The notes under the pieces: model-generated
Seen by the model: the letters and a program-made list of their open reading frames with translations, nothing else
Told to the model about the DNA's origin: nothing
Database searches by the model: none
Program-made: the position numbers and the translations under genes
Assembly (NCBI GenBank): GCA_964421245.1
Contig: CAYQVW010000006.1
Location: 21,218-85,217, forward strand
Direction: 5' to 3'
Source: CAYQVW01 sp964421245
GTDB lineage: Bacteria; Margulisbacteria; WOR-1; XYC2-FULL-46-14
DNA length: 64,000 nt
In this document: in pieces, positions 44,182-53,205 of the stretch
Layout: each line of letters begins with the position of its first letter
Numbering within the stretch: the first letter of the stretch is position 1

Positions 44182-44772
44182 ATGTATCCTCAATCTTTTA
44201 AAAATCTCATTGAAGAATTAAAAAGGCTGCCGGGAATTGGGCCTAAATCGGCTCAACGCCTGGCCTTTCATATAATATCTGTTCCAAAGCAAGAGGTAGA
44301 AAGATTAGTCGGTTCCCTACTTACAATAAAAAATTCAATTAACCATTGCTCTACCTGTTTTAATCTGGCAGATAATGATTCTTGTGTCATCTGTACTGAT
44401 CAGAGCAGGGAGGGGAGTGTTCTGTGTGTGGTTGAAGAGCCAAAAGATTTAATGGCGGTTGAGCGAAGTAGAGGCTTTAAGGGGTTTTATCATGTTCTTG
44501 GTGGAAGAATCTCTCCATTGGAAGGACTTGGTCCAGAGAATCTGCGAATTAAAGAGCTTTTGAGACGATTAGAGGATGGGGTAACCGAGGTTATCTTGGC
44601 GCTTAATCCAACTACAGAGAGCGAAGCAACTGCAATCTATCTAACTAAATTAATAAAACCATTGGGGGTCAAAATAACTCGTATTGCTTATGGCCTTCCG
44701 ATCGGAGGGGATCTGGATTATACCGATGAAGTTACTTTGACCAAGGCGCTTGAGGGGAGACGAGAATTGTGA
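44182..44772 (+). CDS. recR: Recombination mediator RecR
   Basis: 196 aa from the ATG at 44182, preceded by AAAGGAAA; an in-frame TTG lies 15 bp upstream. RecFOR pathway protein loading RecA. Helix-hairpin-helix LPGIGPKSAQRLAFHI, the zinc motif HCSTCFNLADNDSCVIC, and the Toprim domain with VVEEPKDLMAVE and ALNPTTESEATAIYL are present. The stop overlaps the next gene (GTGA). Confidence 0.96.
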   Translation: MYPQSFKNLIEELKRLPGIGPKSAQRLAFHIISVPKQEVERLVGSLLTIKNSINHCSTCFNLADNDSCVICTDQSREGSVLCVVEEPKDLMAVERSRGFKGFYHVLGGRISPLEGLGPENLRIKELLRRLEDGVTEVILALNPTTESEATAIYLTKLIKPLGVKITRIAYGLPIGGDLDYTDEVTLTKALEGRREL

Positions 44773-45371
44773 TTGACGAAAAAGCCCTATCATTTTTTGG
44801 TAGAAATATATTAATACTTTCTTTTTTCTCGACGTTGATAGTATTTTTAAACCAATATATAATGCTTGGGAGCGTTTTGCTTGAAGGAATTTCGGGATCC
44901 AAGTTTTTAATTGTTCTTCCAGTTGTGATTGTTTTAGCTTTTTGTTTTTTTGCTTTTACTTTTCTAGTAATTGCTGGATGTTTTCTCGCTCTTTTTGGGG
45001 TTTTATTCTATGGGATCGCAGCGCTTGTTCATTTTATATTAAAAACAGATAAAACCACTTTTATGGATGCGCTAAAGTTGGTTTTTAATTCAAGTTCAGC
45101 CATTCTTCTTGAGATAATTACAATTCTTTTACTTATCTTTGTAAAAAAAGGAGTATTTACTTTTTCTCATTTTATGTTAGTATATTATATAGTTTCTGTT
45201 ATTACGTTAGGTTACTTTTACCGGTTATTGAGTCATGCTGCAACACAGCTCTACTCAGCGCCAAAGACAAAAGTTTTAACGGTAACATTGATTCCAATTT
45301 TGATATTATTAGTGGTAGGGGTTGTTTTCGGCCTAAAAGTGTTACCAAAATTAGCCCCACTAATTGCTTAA
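44769..45371 (+). CDS. Uncharacterised multi-pass membrane protein
   Basis: 200 aa with about five hydrophobic segments spread along the whole length. The GTG start overlaps the recR stop as GTGA. It resembles Yip1-like small membrane proteins in spacing, but no motif supports that. The porCDAB operon starts 8 bp after its stop. Confidence 0.65.
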   Translation: MIDEKALSFFGRNILILSFFSTLIVFLNQYIMLGSVLLEGISGSKFLIVLPVVIVLAFCFFAFTFLVIAGCFLALFGVLFYGIAALVHFILKTDKTTFMDALKLVFNSSSAILLEIITILLLIFVKKGVFTFSHFMLVYYIVSVITLGYFYRLLSHAATQLYSAPKTKVLTVTLIPILILLVVGVVFGLKVLPKLAPLIA

Positions 45372-45378
45372 ATAAAAA

Positions 45379-45960
45379 ATGAAAAAAGAAATTTTAGAAA
45401 TTAGATGGCACGGTCGGGGAGGACAGGGAGCAAAAACAGCTGCCCTGCTTTTCGGAGACGCTGCACTCTCTTCCGGTAAAAACATTCAGGCCTTTCCTGA
45501 GTATGGTCCGGAGAGAATGGGAGCTCCGGTTGCTTCTTTTAACAGGTTGTCAGATGGCCCAATTACACTTCACTGTTCAATTACTAAGCCAAAAATTGTT
45601 GTTGTGCTTGACCCAACCCTAATGGGGAAGGTTGATGTTACATCTGGTCTTCCAGAAGATGGAAGCATTATAGTAAATACCAAAGAGGCTCCTGATAAAG
45701 TTAGAGCGAATTTAAAACTTAAGGGATCAAAGGTTTATACTATTGATGCTTCCGGTATTTCTAAAGCTACTATCGGACGGGATATTCCAAATACTCCGAT
45801 GCTCGGTGCTTTGGTTAAAGTTTCCGGATTGCTCGAGCTCGATAAAATGTTAAAAGATACAGAGGTAAAACTCTCTAAAAAATTTAAAGGAAAGCCTGAG
45901 ATTGTTAAAGGTAACTTAGAAGCAATTAAAAAGGCCTATGCGGAGGTTTCTGGTGAGTAA
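45379..45960 (+). CDS. porC: 2-oxoacid:ferredoxin oxidoreductase gamma subunit
   Basis: 193 aa. Gamma domain of pyruvate (or related 2-oxoacid) ferredoxin oxidoreductase. It starts with EIRWHGRGGQGAKTAALLFG, followed by FPEYGPERMGAPVASF and the later GRDIPNTPMLGAL motif. It is the first of four genes in gamma-delta-alpha-beta order, the layout seen in Thermotoga and archaea. The substrate is most likely pyruvate but cannot be proved from sequence. Confidence 0.94.
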   Translation: MKKEILEIRWHGRGGQGAKTAALLFGDAALSSGKNIQAFPEYGPERMGAPVASFNRLSDGPITLHCSITKPKIVVVLDPTLMGKVDVTSGLPEDGSIIVNTKEAPDKVRANLKLKGSKVYTIDASGISKATIGRDIPNTPMLGALVKVSGLLELDKMLKDTEVKLSKKFKGKPEIVKGNLEAIKKAYAEVSGE

Positions 45961-46243
45961 GAAGTTAGGATGGAAAGAGCTGCCTTTTGGTGATTCAATC
46001 AAGTCCGGAACTGCTGAAAAGTTTGAAACAGGGGACTGGCGTTCTCTTAAGCCAATCTGGCATCCTGATCGCTGCATTCACTGTATGCGTTGCTGGATAA
46101 ACTGTCCAGACTCTTCAATAGAAGTTGCCGATGGTAAGATGACCGGAATTAACTTAAAACATTGTAAAGGTTGTGGTATTTGTGCTTTTGAATGCCCGGT
46201 AAAGAAACCAGGCAAGGCCATTATCATGGAGCCGGAAAGATAA
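45953..46243 (+). CDS. porD: 2-oxoacid:ferredoxin oxidoreductase delta (ferredoxin) subunit
   Basis: 96 aa. Two complete 4Fe-4S motifs, CIHCMRCWINCP and CKGCGICAFECP. I prefer the GTG at 45953, with GGAGG 6 nt upstream, to the ATG at 45938. The start overlaps porC by 8 bp. It passes electrons from the TPP site to external ferredoxin. Confidence 0.94.
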   Translation: MSKKLGWKELPFGDSIKSGTAEKFETGDWRSLKPIWHPDRCIHCMRCWINCPDSSIEVADGKMTGINLKHCKGCGICAFECPVKKPGKAIIMEPER

Positions 46244-46244
46244 T

Positions 46245-47405
46245 ATGCCAATAATAGCAAGAACAGGAAACGAAGCGATGGCAGAGGCGATGCGTCAGAT
46301 TAATCCTGATGTAGTTGCTGCTTACCCAATTACCCCAGCAACAGAGGTTGTAATGATTTTTGCCTCTTTTGTTGCTGACGGATTGGTTACTACAGAATAT
46401 ATACCGGTAGAATCAGAACATTCTGCGATGTCAGCTTGTGTTGGAGCAGCTACTGCTGGTGGAAGGGTAATGACCTCTACCTCTTCGCAGGGTCTGGCAC
46501 TAATGTATGAGATTCTTCCAATTGCATCAGCCCTTCGTCTACCTATTATAATATCAGAAGTTAATCGTGCTATTTCTGGTCCGATCAATATTCATTGTGA
46601 CCATTCAGATACAATGGGAGCACGTGACTTTGGCTGGATTCAGATTTTTTCAGAAGATGCTCAAGAGGCTTATGATAATGTTTTGCAATGCTTAAAGATT
46701 GCTGAGAAGGTTAAACTTCCTGCGATGGCGACAACTGATGGTTTTATTATCAGTCACTGTATGTCAAAAATAGAAACTTTGGAAGATGATGAGGCTAAAA
46801 AATATGTTGGAGAGTATAAACCAGAACTTCCTCTTCTTGATGTCAAAGATCCAAAGACCTTTGGACTACTTGATCTTCAAGATTACTATTTTGAGCACAA
46901 AATGCCTGTCATCGAAGCGATGAAAGAGGCTAAAAAAGTTATTCTTGAGGTTGGTAAAGAATTTGGTGCAAAGTATGGTCGTGAGTACGGTTTCTTTGAA
47001 AAATATAAATTAGATGATGCTGAGGTTGCAATAGTTGCACTCGGGTCAACTGCAGGAACGGCAAAAGTTGTTGTCGATGATTTGCGTGATAAGGGAGTAA
47101 AGGCAGGATTATTAAAACTTCGTGTCTTTCGTCCTTTCCCGGCAGAAGAATTAGCAGAAGTTTTAGCCCCGTTAAAAGCAGTTGCCATAATGGATCGTTC
47201 TGATTCTTATAATACTCAAGGTGGACCATTATATACCGAGATCCGTTCAGCTATGTTTGATTTAGTAAAAAAACCCAAATTAATAAATTATATTTATGGT
47301 CTAGGTGGTAGAGATATTGGATTAGAAGATATTAATTCTGTTTATACTGATTTAGCCAATGCCGAAAAGATGGCTGCGGTTAATTATTTAGGAGTTAGAG
47401 AATAA
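46245..47405 (+). CDS. porA: 2-oxoacid:ferredoxin oxidoreductase alpha subunit
   Basis: 386 aa. The N-terminal TGNEAMAEAMRQINPDVVAAYPITPATEVV is the family hallmark. The domain-II region VAIVALGSTAGTAK and GLLKLRVFRPFP follow. The stop overlaps the porB ATG by one base (TAATG). Confidence 0.95.
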   Translation: MPIIARTGNEAMAEAMRQINPDVVAAYPITPATEVVMIFASFVADGLVTTEYIPVESEHSAMSACVGAATAGGRVMTSTSSQGLALMYEILPIASALRLPIIISEVNRAISGPINIHCDHSDTMGARDFGWIQIFSEDAQEAYDNVLQCLKIAEKVKLPAMATTDGFIISHCMSKIETLEDDEAKKYVGEYKPELPLLDVKDPKTFGLLDLQDYYFEHKMPVIEAMKEAKKVILEVGKEFGAKYGREYGFFEKYKLDDAEVAIVALGSTAGTAKVVVDDLRDKGVKAGLLKLRVFRPFPAEELAEVLAPLKAVAIMDRSDSYNTQGGPLYTEIRSAMFDLVKKPKLINYIYGLGGRDIGLEDINSVYTDLANAEKMAAVNYLGVRE

Positions 47406-48337
47406 TGGCAACACTAAAGGATTTATCTAAAAAGAAAGAACTTTTAACCGGTGGACATCGTGCCTGTGCCGGTTGCGGAGCAACCATTGTTGCGCGTCAG
47501 ATTATGTTGGCTTCTGATAAGCCAGTTGTTGTAGTTGCAGCTACCGGTTGTTTGGAAGTTACCACTACAATTTTCCCTTATTCTGCCTGGAATGTTCCTT
47601 TTCTACATAATGCATTTGAAAACGCAGCAGCTACACTATCTGGAGTGACTGCATCCTATGAAGCATTGAAGAAAAAGGGAAAGATTAAAGATGATATTAA
47701 TTTTGTTGCTTTTGGTGGAGATGGTGGAACCTACGATATAGGTCTTCAGTCTCTATCTGGTGCAATGGAACGTGGACATAATATGCTTTATGTCTGCTAT
47801 AACAACCAAGCCTACATGAATACCGGAGTTCAACGTTCATCAGCGACTGCCCGTGCAGCTCATACAACTACAGAGCCTGCAGGTAAGGTTAAGCCTGGTA
47901 AAGATAAATTTCCAAAAGACCTAACCGGAATTATGGCTGCACATAATATTCCTTACGTTGGTCAGTCTGTAATCGGTATGGTTAATAATGATTTAATTAA
48001 GAAGGCAGAGAAGGCCTTTTCAATCAAAGGACCGAAATTTTTGAATGTTTTTCAACCCTGTAGATTAGGTTGGGCTTATAAACCAGAAGAGACCCTTGAG
48101 CTTGGAAGGCTTGCTGCAGACACCTGTATCTGGCCTTTGTACGAAGTTGTCGATGGTGTCTGGAAATTAACTTATAAACCGCGTGTGAAAAAACCGGTTA
48201 CAGATTTTTTATTTAAACAAGAACGCTTCCGACACTTAAAAAACCCTAAGAATCAGGGTATAATAGAAGAGATACAGAAGGATGTTGATCGTCGCTGGGC
48301 AGAATTATTAAAACGTTGCGGCGAAGAAGGGAAATAA
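47405..48337 (+). CDS. porB: 2-oxoacid:ferredoxin oxidoreductase beta subunit (TPP)
   Basis: 310 aa. Holds thiamine pyrophosphate and the proximal 4Fe-4S cluster. HRACAGCGATIVARQ with the Cys pair, AATGCLEVTTT, and the TPP motif GGDGGTYDIGLQSL ... YNNQAYMNTG are present. Reversible oxidation of pyruvate to acetyl-CoA with low-potential ferredoxin would suit an anaerobe. Confidence 0.95.
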   Translation: MATLKDLSKKKELLTGGHRACAGCGATIVARQIMLASDKPVVVVAATGCLEVTTTIFPYSAWNVPFLHNAFENAAATLSGVTASYEALKKKGKIKDDINFVAFGGDGGTYDIGLQSLSGAMERGHNMLYVCYNNQAYMNTGVQRSSATARAAHTTTEPAGKVKPGKDKFPKDLTGIMAAHNIPYVGQSVIGMVNNDLIKKAEKAFSIKGPKFLNVFQPCRLGWAYKPEETLELGRLAADTCIWPLYEVVDGVWKLTYKPRVKKPVTDFLFKQERFRHLKNPKNQGIIEEIQKDVDRRWAELLKRCGEEGK

Positions 48338-48338
48338 A

Positions 48339-48614
48339 GTGAATAAGAAACAATTGGCACAAAAAGTTGGTAAGAAGATGCAGTTAACTAAAGCCGAAAC
48401 TGAGCGGATTATTGATGCAACACTTAGTGTAATTACCGATGAGCTAAAAGCAGGTAAGAAAGTTCGTTTAGTTGGATTTGGTAATTTTGTCGTTAGAACT
48501 AGAAAAGGTAGAATAGGCCGTAATCCCCAAACTGGAGAAAAAATCACTATCGGATCAACTCGCGGTCCGGCATTTGTACCAGGTATCAATCTTAAAAAAT
48601 CAATAAAAAAATAA
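48339..48614 (+). CDS. hup: HU-family DNA-binding protein
   Basis: 91 aa, normal. Starts with GTG one base after porB. MNKKQLAQKVGKKM, VRLVGFGNFVVRTRKGRIGR and NPQTGEKI are the standard HU helices, saddle and beta arm. Its stop directly abuts the Ycf45 gene. Confidence 0.96.
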   Translation: MNKKQLAQKVGKKMQLTKAETERIIDATLSVITDELKAGKKVRLVGFGNFVVRTRKGRIGRNPQTGEKITIGSTRGPAFVPGINLKKSIKK

Positions 48615-50138
48615 GTGATAAAAGATTCTTTTAAAAATGAAATCGGGTTGATGTTAGATGTGCTTCCCGAGCATATAAAAACTCCACTTGTTAAACATCC
48701 CGATCTTGGTGAGTTAATAGAAATAGTTCTTGATTTGGGAAAACCTCCCGAAGCGCGTTTTACCCACAATCGTATGCTCTACATGGAGAAAAAATTAATT
48801 ACTCAAGAAGATATTGATCATGTGACAGGTCATGTTGGTGATTTTACTTCTGATAATCGTGCTGGAGTTGAGCGAACCCTGCATCGTATCTCTGCTATGC
48901 GCAATCGCGGAGACAAGATTATTGGTTTAACCCTTCGTTTTGGTCGGGCTATTTTTGGAACTATTGATGTAATACAAGATGTAATTGAATCTGGACAGAA
49001 TATTTTATTTCTAGGACCTCCAGGAATTGGAAAGACAACAATATTGCGCGAAGCAGCGAGGGTCTTAGCTGATAAATTTAGCAAACGAGTAGTTATTGTT
49101 GATACATCAAATGAAATTGGTGGAGATGGAGATATTCCGCATCCAGGTGTAGGTCGCGCCCGTCGTATGCAGGTAAAATCTCCGTCACTGCAGCATCAAG
49201 TTATGATTGAAGCAGTTGAAAACCACATGCCGCATGTAGTTGTAGTTGATGAAATTGGAACCGAGGCAGAGGCAGCTGCTGCCAGGACAATTGCTGAGCG
49301 CGGTGTTCAGTTAATTGGAACGGCGCACGGAAATACAATTGAGAACTTGATTTCTAATCCAACTTTATCTGATTTGATTGGTGGAATTCAGAGCGTAATT
49401 TTGGGAGATGAAGAAGCTAAGCGTCGACACACTAGAAAATCGGTTTTAGAGCGTAAAGCACCACCAACTTTTGGAGTTTGTGTAGAAATAATGGATAGGA
49501 ATGTTTTTGCAATATATCATGATGTTGCAAAAACAGTTGATGCAGTACTGCAAAAGAAAGAGTTTAAACCAGAGATTAGAGTAAGGACCAAAGAGGGTAA
49601 AGCCGCGGTAAAGCAAAGGGCGCAAGAACCAATTCCGGAGCCAACAGTTGAAGAGGTTAAAGATATACTTGCAGAGAAAGAAGGAAAAGGAGTTCGGATC
49701 TATCCATTTGGAGTGCACCGTTCGCAGCTTAGCCGTGGGATAAAGTCTCTTCGTATACCGGCAACTGTTGTTAATAGTTTAGACAAGGCTGATTTGGTTT
49801 TAACGGTTAAGTCTAAGGCTCGGCCTAACAATAAAATTGTTAAGTCGGCCGAAGAGCACCAAATACCAGTCCATGTAATCAAGAGAAATGTCTCTTCACA
49901 GATTATGAAGTTTTTGAAATTCCACTTTGGGATAGGGGGACAAGAGGTTTCGGAGGATGCTGCTCTGCAAGAAGCAGAAGAGGCAGCAGAAGAATCACGC
50001 AATACTCACCATAGTATTGATTTAACTCCACAGAATGCATATATAAGACGGCTCCAGCATCGTTTAATCCAGAATTATGGGCTTCGATCGGAATCTATTG
50101 GCGAAGAACCAAAACGACGCGTTAGAATATATCCTTAA
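48615..50138 (+). CDS. Ycf45-type R3H-domain ATPase
   Basis: 507 aa. SpoIIIAA-like AAA ATPase domain with Walker A GPPGIGKTT, VDTSNEIGGDGDIPHPGVG and the Walker B region VVVVDEIGTEAEAAAA, then a middle region, and a C-terminal single-strand nucleic-acid-binding R3H-like segment (RLQHRLIQNYGLRSES). This architecture matches Ycf45 of cyanobacteria and plastids, and related proteins in other deep-branching bacteria. GTG start follows the HU stop. Role unknown. Confidence 0.88.
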   Translation: MIKDSFKNEIGLMLDVLPEHIKTPLVKHPDLGELIEIVLDLGKPPEARFTHNRMLYMEKKLITQEDIDHVTGHVGDFTSDNRAGVERTLHRISAMRNRGDKIIGLTLRFGRAIFGTIDVIQDVIESGQNILFLGPPGIGKTTILREAARVLADKFSKRVVIVDTSNEIGGDGDIPHPGVGRARRMQVKSPSLQHQVMIEAVENHMPHVVVVDEIGTEAEAAAARTIAERGVQLIGTAHGNTIENLISNPTLSDLIGGIQSVILGDEEAKRRHTRKSVLERKAPPTFGVCVEIMDRNVFAIYHDVAKTVDAVLQKKEFKPEIRVRTKEGKAAVKQRAQEPIPEPTVEEVKDILAEKEGKGVRIYPFGVHRSQLSRGIKSLRIPATVVNSLDKADLVLTVKSKARPNNKIVKSAEEHQIPVHVIKRNVSSQIMKFLKFHFGIGGQEVSEDAALQEAEEAAEESRNTHHSIDLTPQNAYIRRLQHRLIQNYGLRSESIGEEPKRRVRIYP

Positions 50139-50160
50139 AATTTGGTGAAGGGGGATTAGT

Positions 50161-50745
50161 ATGAAAATTAAGTTATTGATTTTAGGTCTTGTTTTAGTGT
50201 TAGGTGTTGGATTATTGGTTGCTGGATGTGGCGATGAAGGGAGTAGCTCTAGTTCTTCCACAAGCTTCACTTTAACTTCAACTTCTTGGGCAGCTGATGG
50301 TGGAACTATTTCTGCTGCAAATCTGCACGACTCAGTAACTGGTGGATTAAATAAATCCCCACAGCTTACTTGGGCAAATGCTCCGACTGGGACGATGTCT
50401 TTTGCAATTAAGATGATCGATGCACAATCTTCTTCATTTATACATTGGTTGGTCCATGATATTCCATCAACCGAGAGTAGTGTTGTAGCAGGGGCCAATA
50501 CAAGTGGAATGCCGACCGGTTCAACCACAATAGATAACAGTTTTACATCTGCTGAAGGTGGAACTTTAACTGGTTATGGTGGCCCTGCTCCTCCAATTGG
50601 TGATGGAACCCATACATATACAATTACTATTTATGCTTTGAATGTTGCATCTATTTCGCCTGGAGCAACCAATACTACATTTACCGCCTCTGCAGCTGCA
50701 GCCTCACTTGGAACAGCAACCTGGGCTGGAATTTATAGTAGATAG
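50161..50745 (+). CDS. PEBP-family lipoprotein 1 (YbhB/YbcL-like)
   Basis: 194 aa. Signal peptide with lipobox LVAGC (Cys at residue 22), a Ser-rich spacer, then a phosphatidylethanolamine-binding-protein fold: SPQLTWANAPTGTMSFAIKM, IHWLVHDIPS, GGPAPPIGDG and HTYTITIYAL. The usual DxDAP strand reads MIDAQSSS. Tandem with a close paralogue 61 bp downstream. GAAGGGGG precedes the ATG. PEBP proteins bind anionic ligands; function here is unknown. Confidence 0.9.
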   Translation: MKIKLLILGLVLVLGVGLLVAGCGDEGSSSSSSTSFTLTSTSWAADGGTISAANLHDSVTGGLNKSPQLTWANAPTGTMSFAIKMIDAQSSSFIHWLVHDIPSTESSVVAGANTSGMPTGSTTIDNSFTSAEGGTLTGYGGPAPPIGDGTHTYTITIYALNVASISPGATNTTFTASAAAASLGTATWAGIYSR

Positions 50746-50758
50746 AATACAAAAATCC

Positions 50759-50787
50759 TTGACTTTAATCTGCTATATTAGTAAAAT
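50759..50787 (+). promoter_or_regulatory. Promoter of the second PEBP lipoprotein
   Basis: TTGACT (50759-50764), a 17-nt spacer and TAAAAT (50782-50787), followed by AGGAGG (50794-50799) before the ATG at 50806. A textbook arrangement. Confidence 0.7.
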
Positions 50788-50805
50788 TCGACCAGGAGGA
50801 TTAAT

Positions 50806-51393
50806 ATGAAAAATAAATTTTTAGTTTTGGTTCTTATTTTAACGTTGGGGGTTGGGTTATTGATTGCGGGATGCAACACTGCTAGTACTACAGATAGTGA
50901 TGATGACGATGATGATACTTCATCAACATTTACGTTAACTTCAACTTCTTGGACTGATGGTGGTACTATTCCGGCTGCAAATAGGCATGATTCAATAAGT
51001 GGAGGGCTAAATTATACTCCTCAACTTACTTGGTCAAATGCTCCAGCCGGAACAAAGTCTTTTGCCATAAAAATGATTGATGCACAATCTTCTTCTTGGA
51101 TACATTGGTTGGTTTATAATATTCCGTCAGCTGAGAGCAGTGTTGCACAAAATGCTAGTACGGGTGGAACAGTAATAGATAATAGTTTTGAAACCGCCGT
51201 TGATGGTGGGACAGAGACTGGTTATGGTGGACCAGCTCCTACAGTTGGTAGTGGAACTCATACATATACAATTACTATTTATGCTTTGGATGAAACAACT
51301 ATTTTACCAGTTGCCTCTAATGCTGGATTTACTTCCGTATGTAATGCGGCCTCACTTGGAACAGCAACCTATTCTGGAGTTTATAGCAGGTAG
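50806..51393 (+). CDS. PEBP-family lipoprotein 2 (YbhB/YbcL-like)
   Basis: 195 aa. Lipobox LIAGC, an Asp-rich spacer (TDSDDDDDDTSS) replacing the Ser-rich one of its neighbour, then the same PEBP fold (TPQLTWSNAPAGTKSFAIKM, IHWLVYNIPS, GGPAPTVGSG). Long identical stretches with the upstream copy show a recent tandem duplication. It has its own promoter, so the two may be expressed differently. Confidence 0.9.
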   Translation: MKNKFLVLVLILTLGVGLLIAGCNTASTTDSDDDDDDTSSTFTLTSTSWTDGGTIPAANRHDSISGGLNYTPQLTWSNAPAGTKSFAIKMIDAQSSSWIHWLVYNIPSAESSVAQNASTGGTVIDNSFETAVDGGTETGYGGPAPTVGSGTHTYTITIYALDETTILPVASNAGFTSVCNAASLGTATYSGVYSR

Positions 51394-51414
51394 GAAAGAT
51401 ATCCGATTATAGAG

Positions 51415-51447
51415 ATACCCCATATTTAAATATGGGGTATTTTTTTA
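51415..51447 (+). terminator. Rho-independent terminator
   Basis: A perfect 26-bp palindrome (51415-51440, arms beginning ATACCCCATATTT) followed by seven T. It ends the PEBP transcript and lies 4 bp before the convergent TSUP stop. Confidence 0.9.
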
Positions 51448-51450
51448 TTC

Positions 51451-51813
51451 CTAGCTCCAAAAGATAAGTTTAAGAGAAATAATAAGAAGGAAGATGCCGA
51501 AGATCTTCTTCAGATGTAGATCGGGGATTTGTTGGGCAATCCAGGCACCGATTAATCCACCGATAAGAAATCCAATGCAAAGCAATGCTGCCATTCCGAT
51601 ATTTACATTGCCATTTCTCCAATAGTACCAGGCAGCTAGAAGTCCGATTGGAGGGACCATCATGGCTAGGGTTGTTCCTTGAGACATGTGTTGGTTTAAA
51701 CCATAGCCAAGAACTAAGATAGGAACAACAATCGATCCTCCACCGATTCCAAGCAATCCTCCCATGATTCCTGCAATTAATCCTGTAGCAATAAGTCCAA
51801 GGTAGAGCATCAC
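51451..51813 (-). CDS. Half-size TSUP (TauE/SafE) membrane permease
   Basis: 120 aa, four hydrophobic segments. It begins with the family repeat LIATGLIAGIMGGLLGIGGG then IVVPILVL. TSUP transporters (sulfite, sulfonate and related anions) usually have two such repeats in about 250 aa; half-size forms that probably dimerise are known. ATGA overlap with the upstream yqeY. Confidence 0.85.
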   Translation of the reverse strand: MMLYLGLIATGLIAGIMGGLLGIGGGSIVVPILVLGYGLNQHMSQGTTLAMMVPPIGLLAAWYYWRNGNVNIGMAALLCIGFLIGGLIGAWIAQQIPDLHLKKIFGIFLLIISLKLIFWS

Positions 51814-52244
51814 TTGAGAGATTCTCGAACTAGTTGGCTGACCAGCTTTCCATCAACAGAAGGGGCTTTTGCAAGGACCACCTTCATAACACGTCCCATA
51901 TCTTTCATCGAACTTGCACCTTCTTCTTCGATGGATTTTTTGACTAGGGCCTTGATTTCTTCGTCGGTCAGTTGTTTTGGGAGATATTCTTCAACTATTT
52001 TTAATTCTGCTTCAGCCTGCTTTGATTCTTCTGCACGCCCTACTTTTTTAGTTTCGACAATTGTTTCCTTAATCTCTTTGGCATATTTATTTATAATTTT
52101 TACAACTTCGTTCTCTTCCAATTCACCACGGGCGTTTACATATAGAATCTTGCTTTTTATCATACGCAAAACAGAGAGTCTTTGGCTATCTTTCGCTTTT
52201 AGTGCAATTTTTAAATCCTGATTAATTTTTTCAAATAATTTCAT
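51810..52244 (-). CDS. yqeY: GatB/YqeY domain protein
   Basis: 144 aa. The YqeY domain is like the C-terminal tRNA-binding tail of GatB. KINQDLKIALKAKDSQRLSVLRMIKS opens the protein and MGRVMKVVLAKAPSVDGK is near the end. Its exact role in tRNA-dependent amidation is unsettled. It sits 2 bp from the lipoprotein gene at its start side and overlaps TSUP. Confidence 0.92.
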   Translation of the reverse strand: MKLFEKINQDLKIALKAKDSQRLSVLRMIKSKILYVNARGELEENEVVKIINKYAKEIKETIVETKKVGRAEESKQAEAELKIVEEYLPKQLTDEEIKALVKKSIEEEGASSMKDMGRVMKVVLAKAPSVDGKLVSQLVRESLK

Positions 52245-52246
52245 TT

Positions 52247-53194
52247 TTATGGTCCTGTCTTTAGAGTTGCAGCAGTGGTTACCGTGCAGGTGATAATAGA
52301 TGTAGCAGCAGTTGTTGTGCTCATTTTATACCACTCAGTTCTATTTTGACTCATATCAACCCATTTTATAAGTTCTACCATTGGTGTTGCGTCGAAAGAG
52401 GCTTGAGTAGTTACATTTTCAAATAAAAGGGAATTTTCAAAATCAAAATCAACCGTAAAGATAAGATCGTAATTGCTTACTAAACTTAACGGAAGATCGA
52501 CTCCATCAGTTGGAGAAGACACTTTGCCAGCAAGTGGGAAGTATTTCTCATCTGGATGATCAGGCCCACCTTGAAAATTAGCAATAAAATCTAATGTCAG
52601 AGGATTAGTTGGTCGAGTGCTAGTAAAGGCATTAGTTGATATATTTAGCCACTCAAAAATTCCAGTTGTTTTATTTTTTAATAAGACATCTCCTCGCTTG
52701 TAAGGATTAGAGGTTCCATAACAGAAGCGGACGACCTCCTCTATACTATTATGACTAAAAGTGACATCAAAGTAACTATAAAGCATCATTATAATGGATG
52801 CTTTTCCTCCCTGGTACCAAGGCGGGACAGAAAGGGGAGACTGTACAAGTGTGTTAACAGTTGAAAGGTCAAATGATTTTAGAGCTGGATGATTTTCTGG
52901 TGCAAGGTCGGGACGATTGTCACCATAAACTACAACTCCCTCGTTTGATGTATTGTTGATAGGGAAAAAAACAGTAACTACTTCACCTGAAATTTTTGAA
53001 GGGGTTTCTCTCCAAAAACCATCTGTGTAGGTTCCTTGGTATTTTAGGGGGTTTGCAGCAAGACTACTAAAGGTCGAACTAGTCATATCCGTTCTTGCGC
53101 CATTAAAGAAGGGGGTAAGTTTTGTGCAGGAGATGTTTAGGGCAAGTAGAACGAAGAGAAGGACGCTAAGACCTATTATGCTATTTTTTTTCAT
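52247..53194 (-). CDS. Uncharacterised lipoprotein
   Basis: 315 aa. The signal peptide ends in lipobox LNISC (Cys at about 23). The mature part is beta-rich with aromatic residues, for example PPWYQGGKASIIMMLYSYFD and YFPLAGKVSS. No known domain. Pairs with the next upstream barrel-like gene (11-bp gap), suggesting a two-part envelope unit. Confidence 0.75.
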   Translation of the reverse strand: MKKNSIIGLSVLLFVLLALNISCTKLTPFFNGARTDMTSSTFSSLAANPLKYQGTYTDGFWRETPSKISGEVVTVFFPINNTSNEGVVVYGDNRPDLAPENHPALKSFDLSTVNTLVQSPLSVPPWYQGGKASIIMMLYSYFDVTFSHNSIEEVVRFCYGTSNPYKRGDVLLKNKTTGIFEWLNISTNAFTSTRPTNPLTLDFIANFQGGPDHPDEKYFPLAGKVSSPTDGVDLPLSLVSNYDLIFTVDFDFENSLLFENVTTQASFDATPMVELIKWVDMSQNRTEWYKMSTTTAATSIITCTVTTAATLKTGP

Positions 53195-53205
53195 GATATT
53201 CCCTC

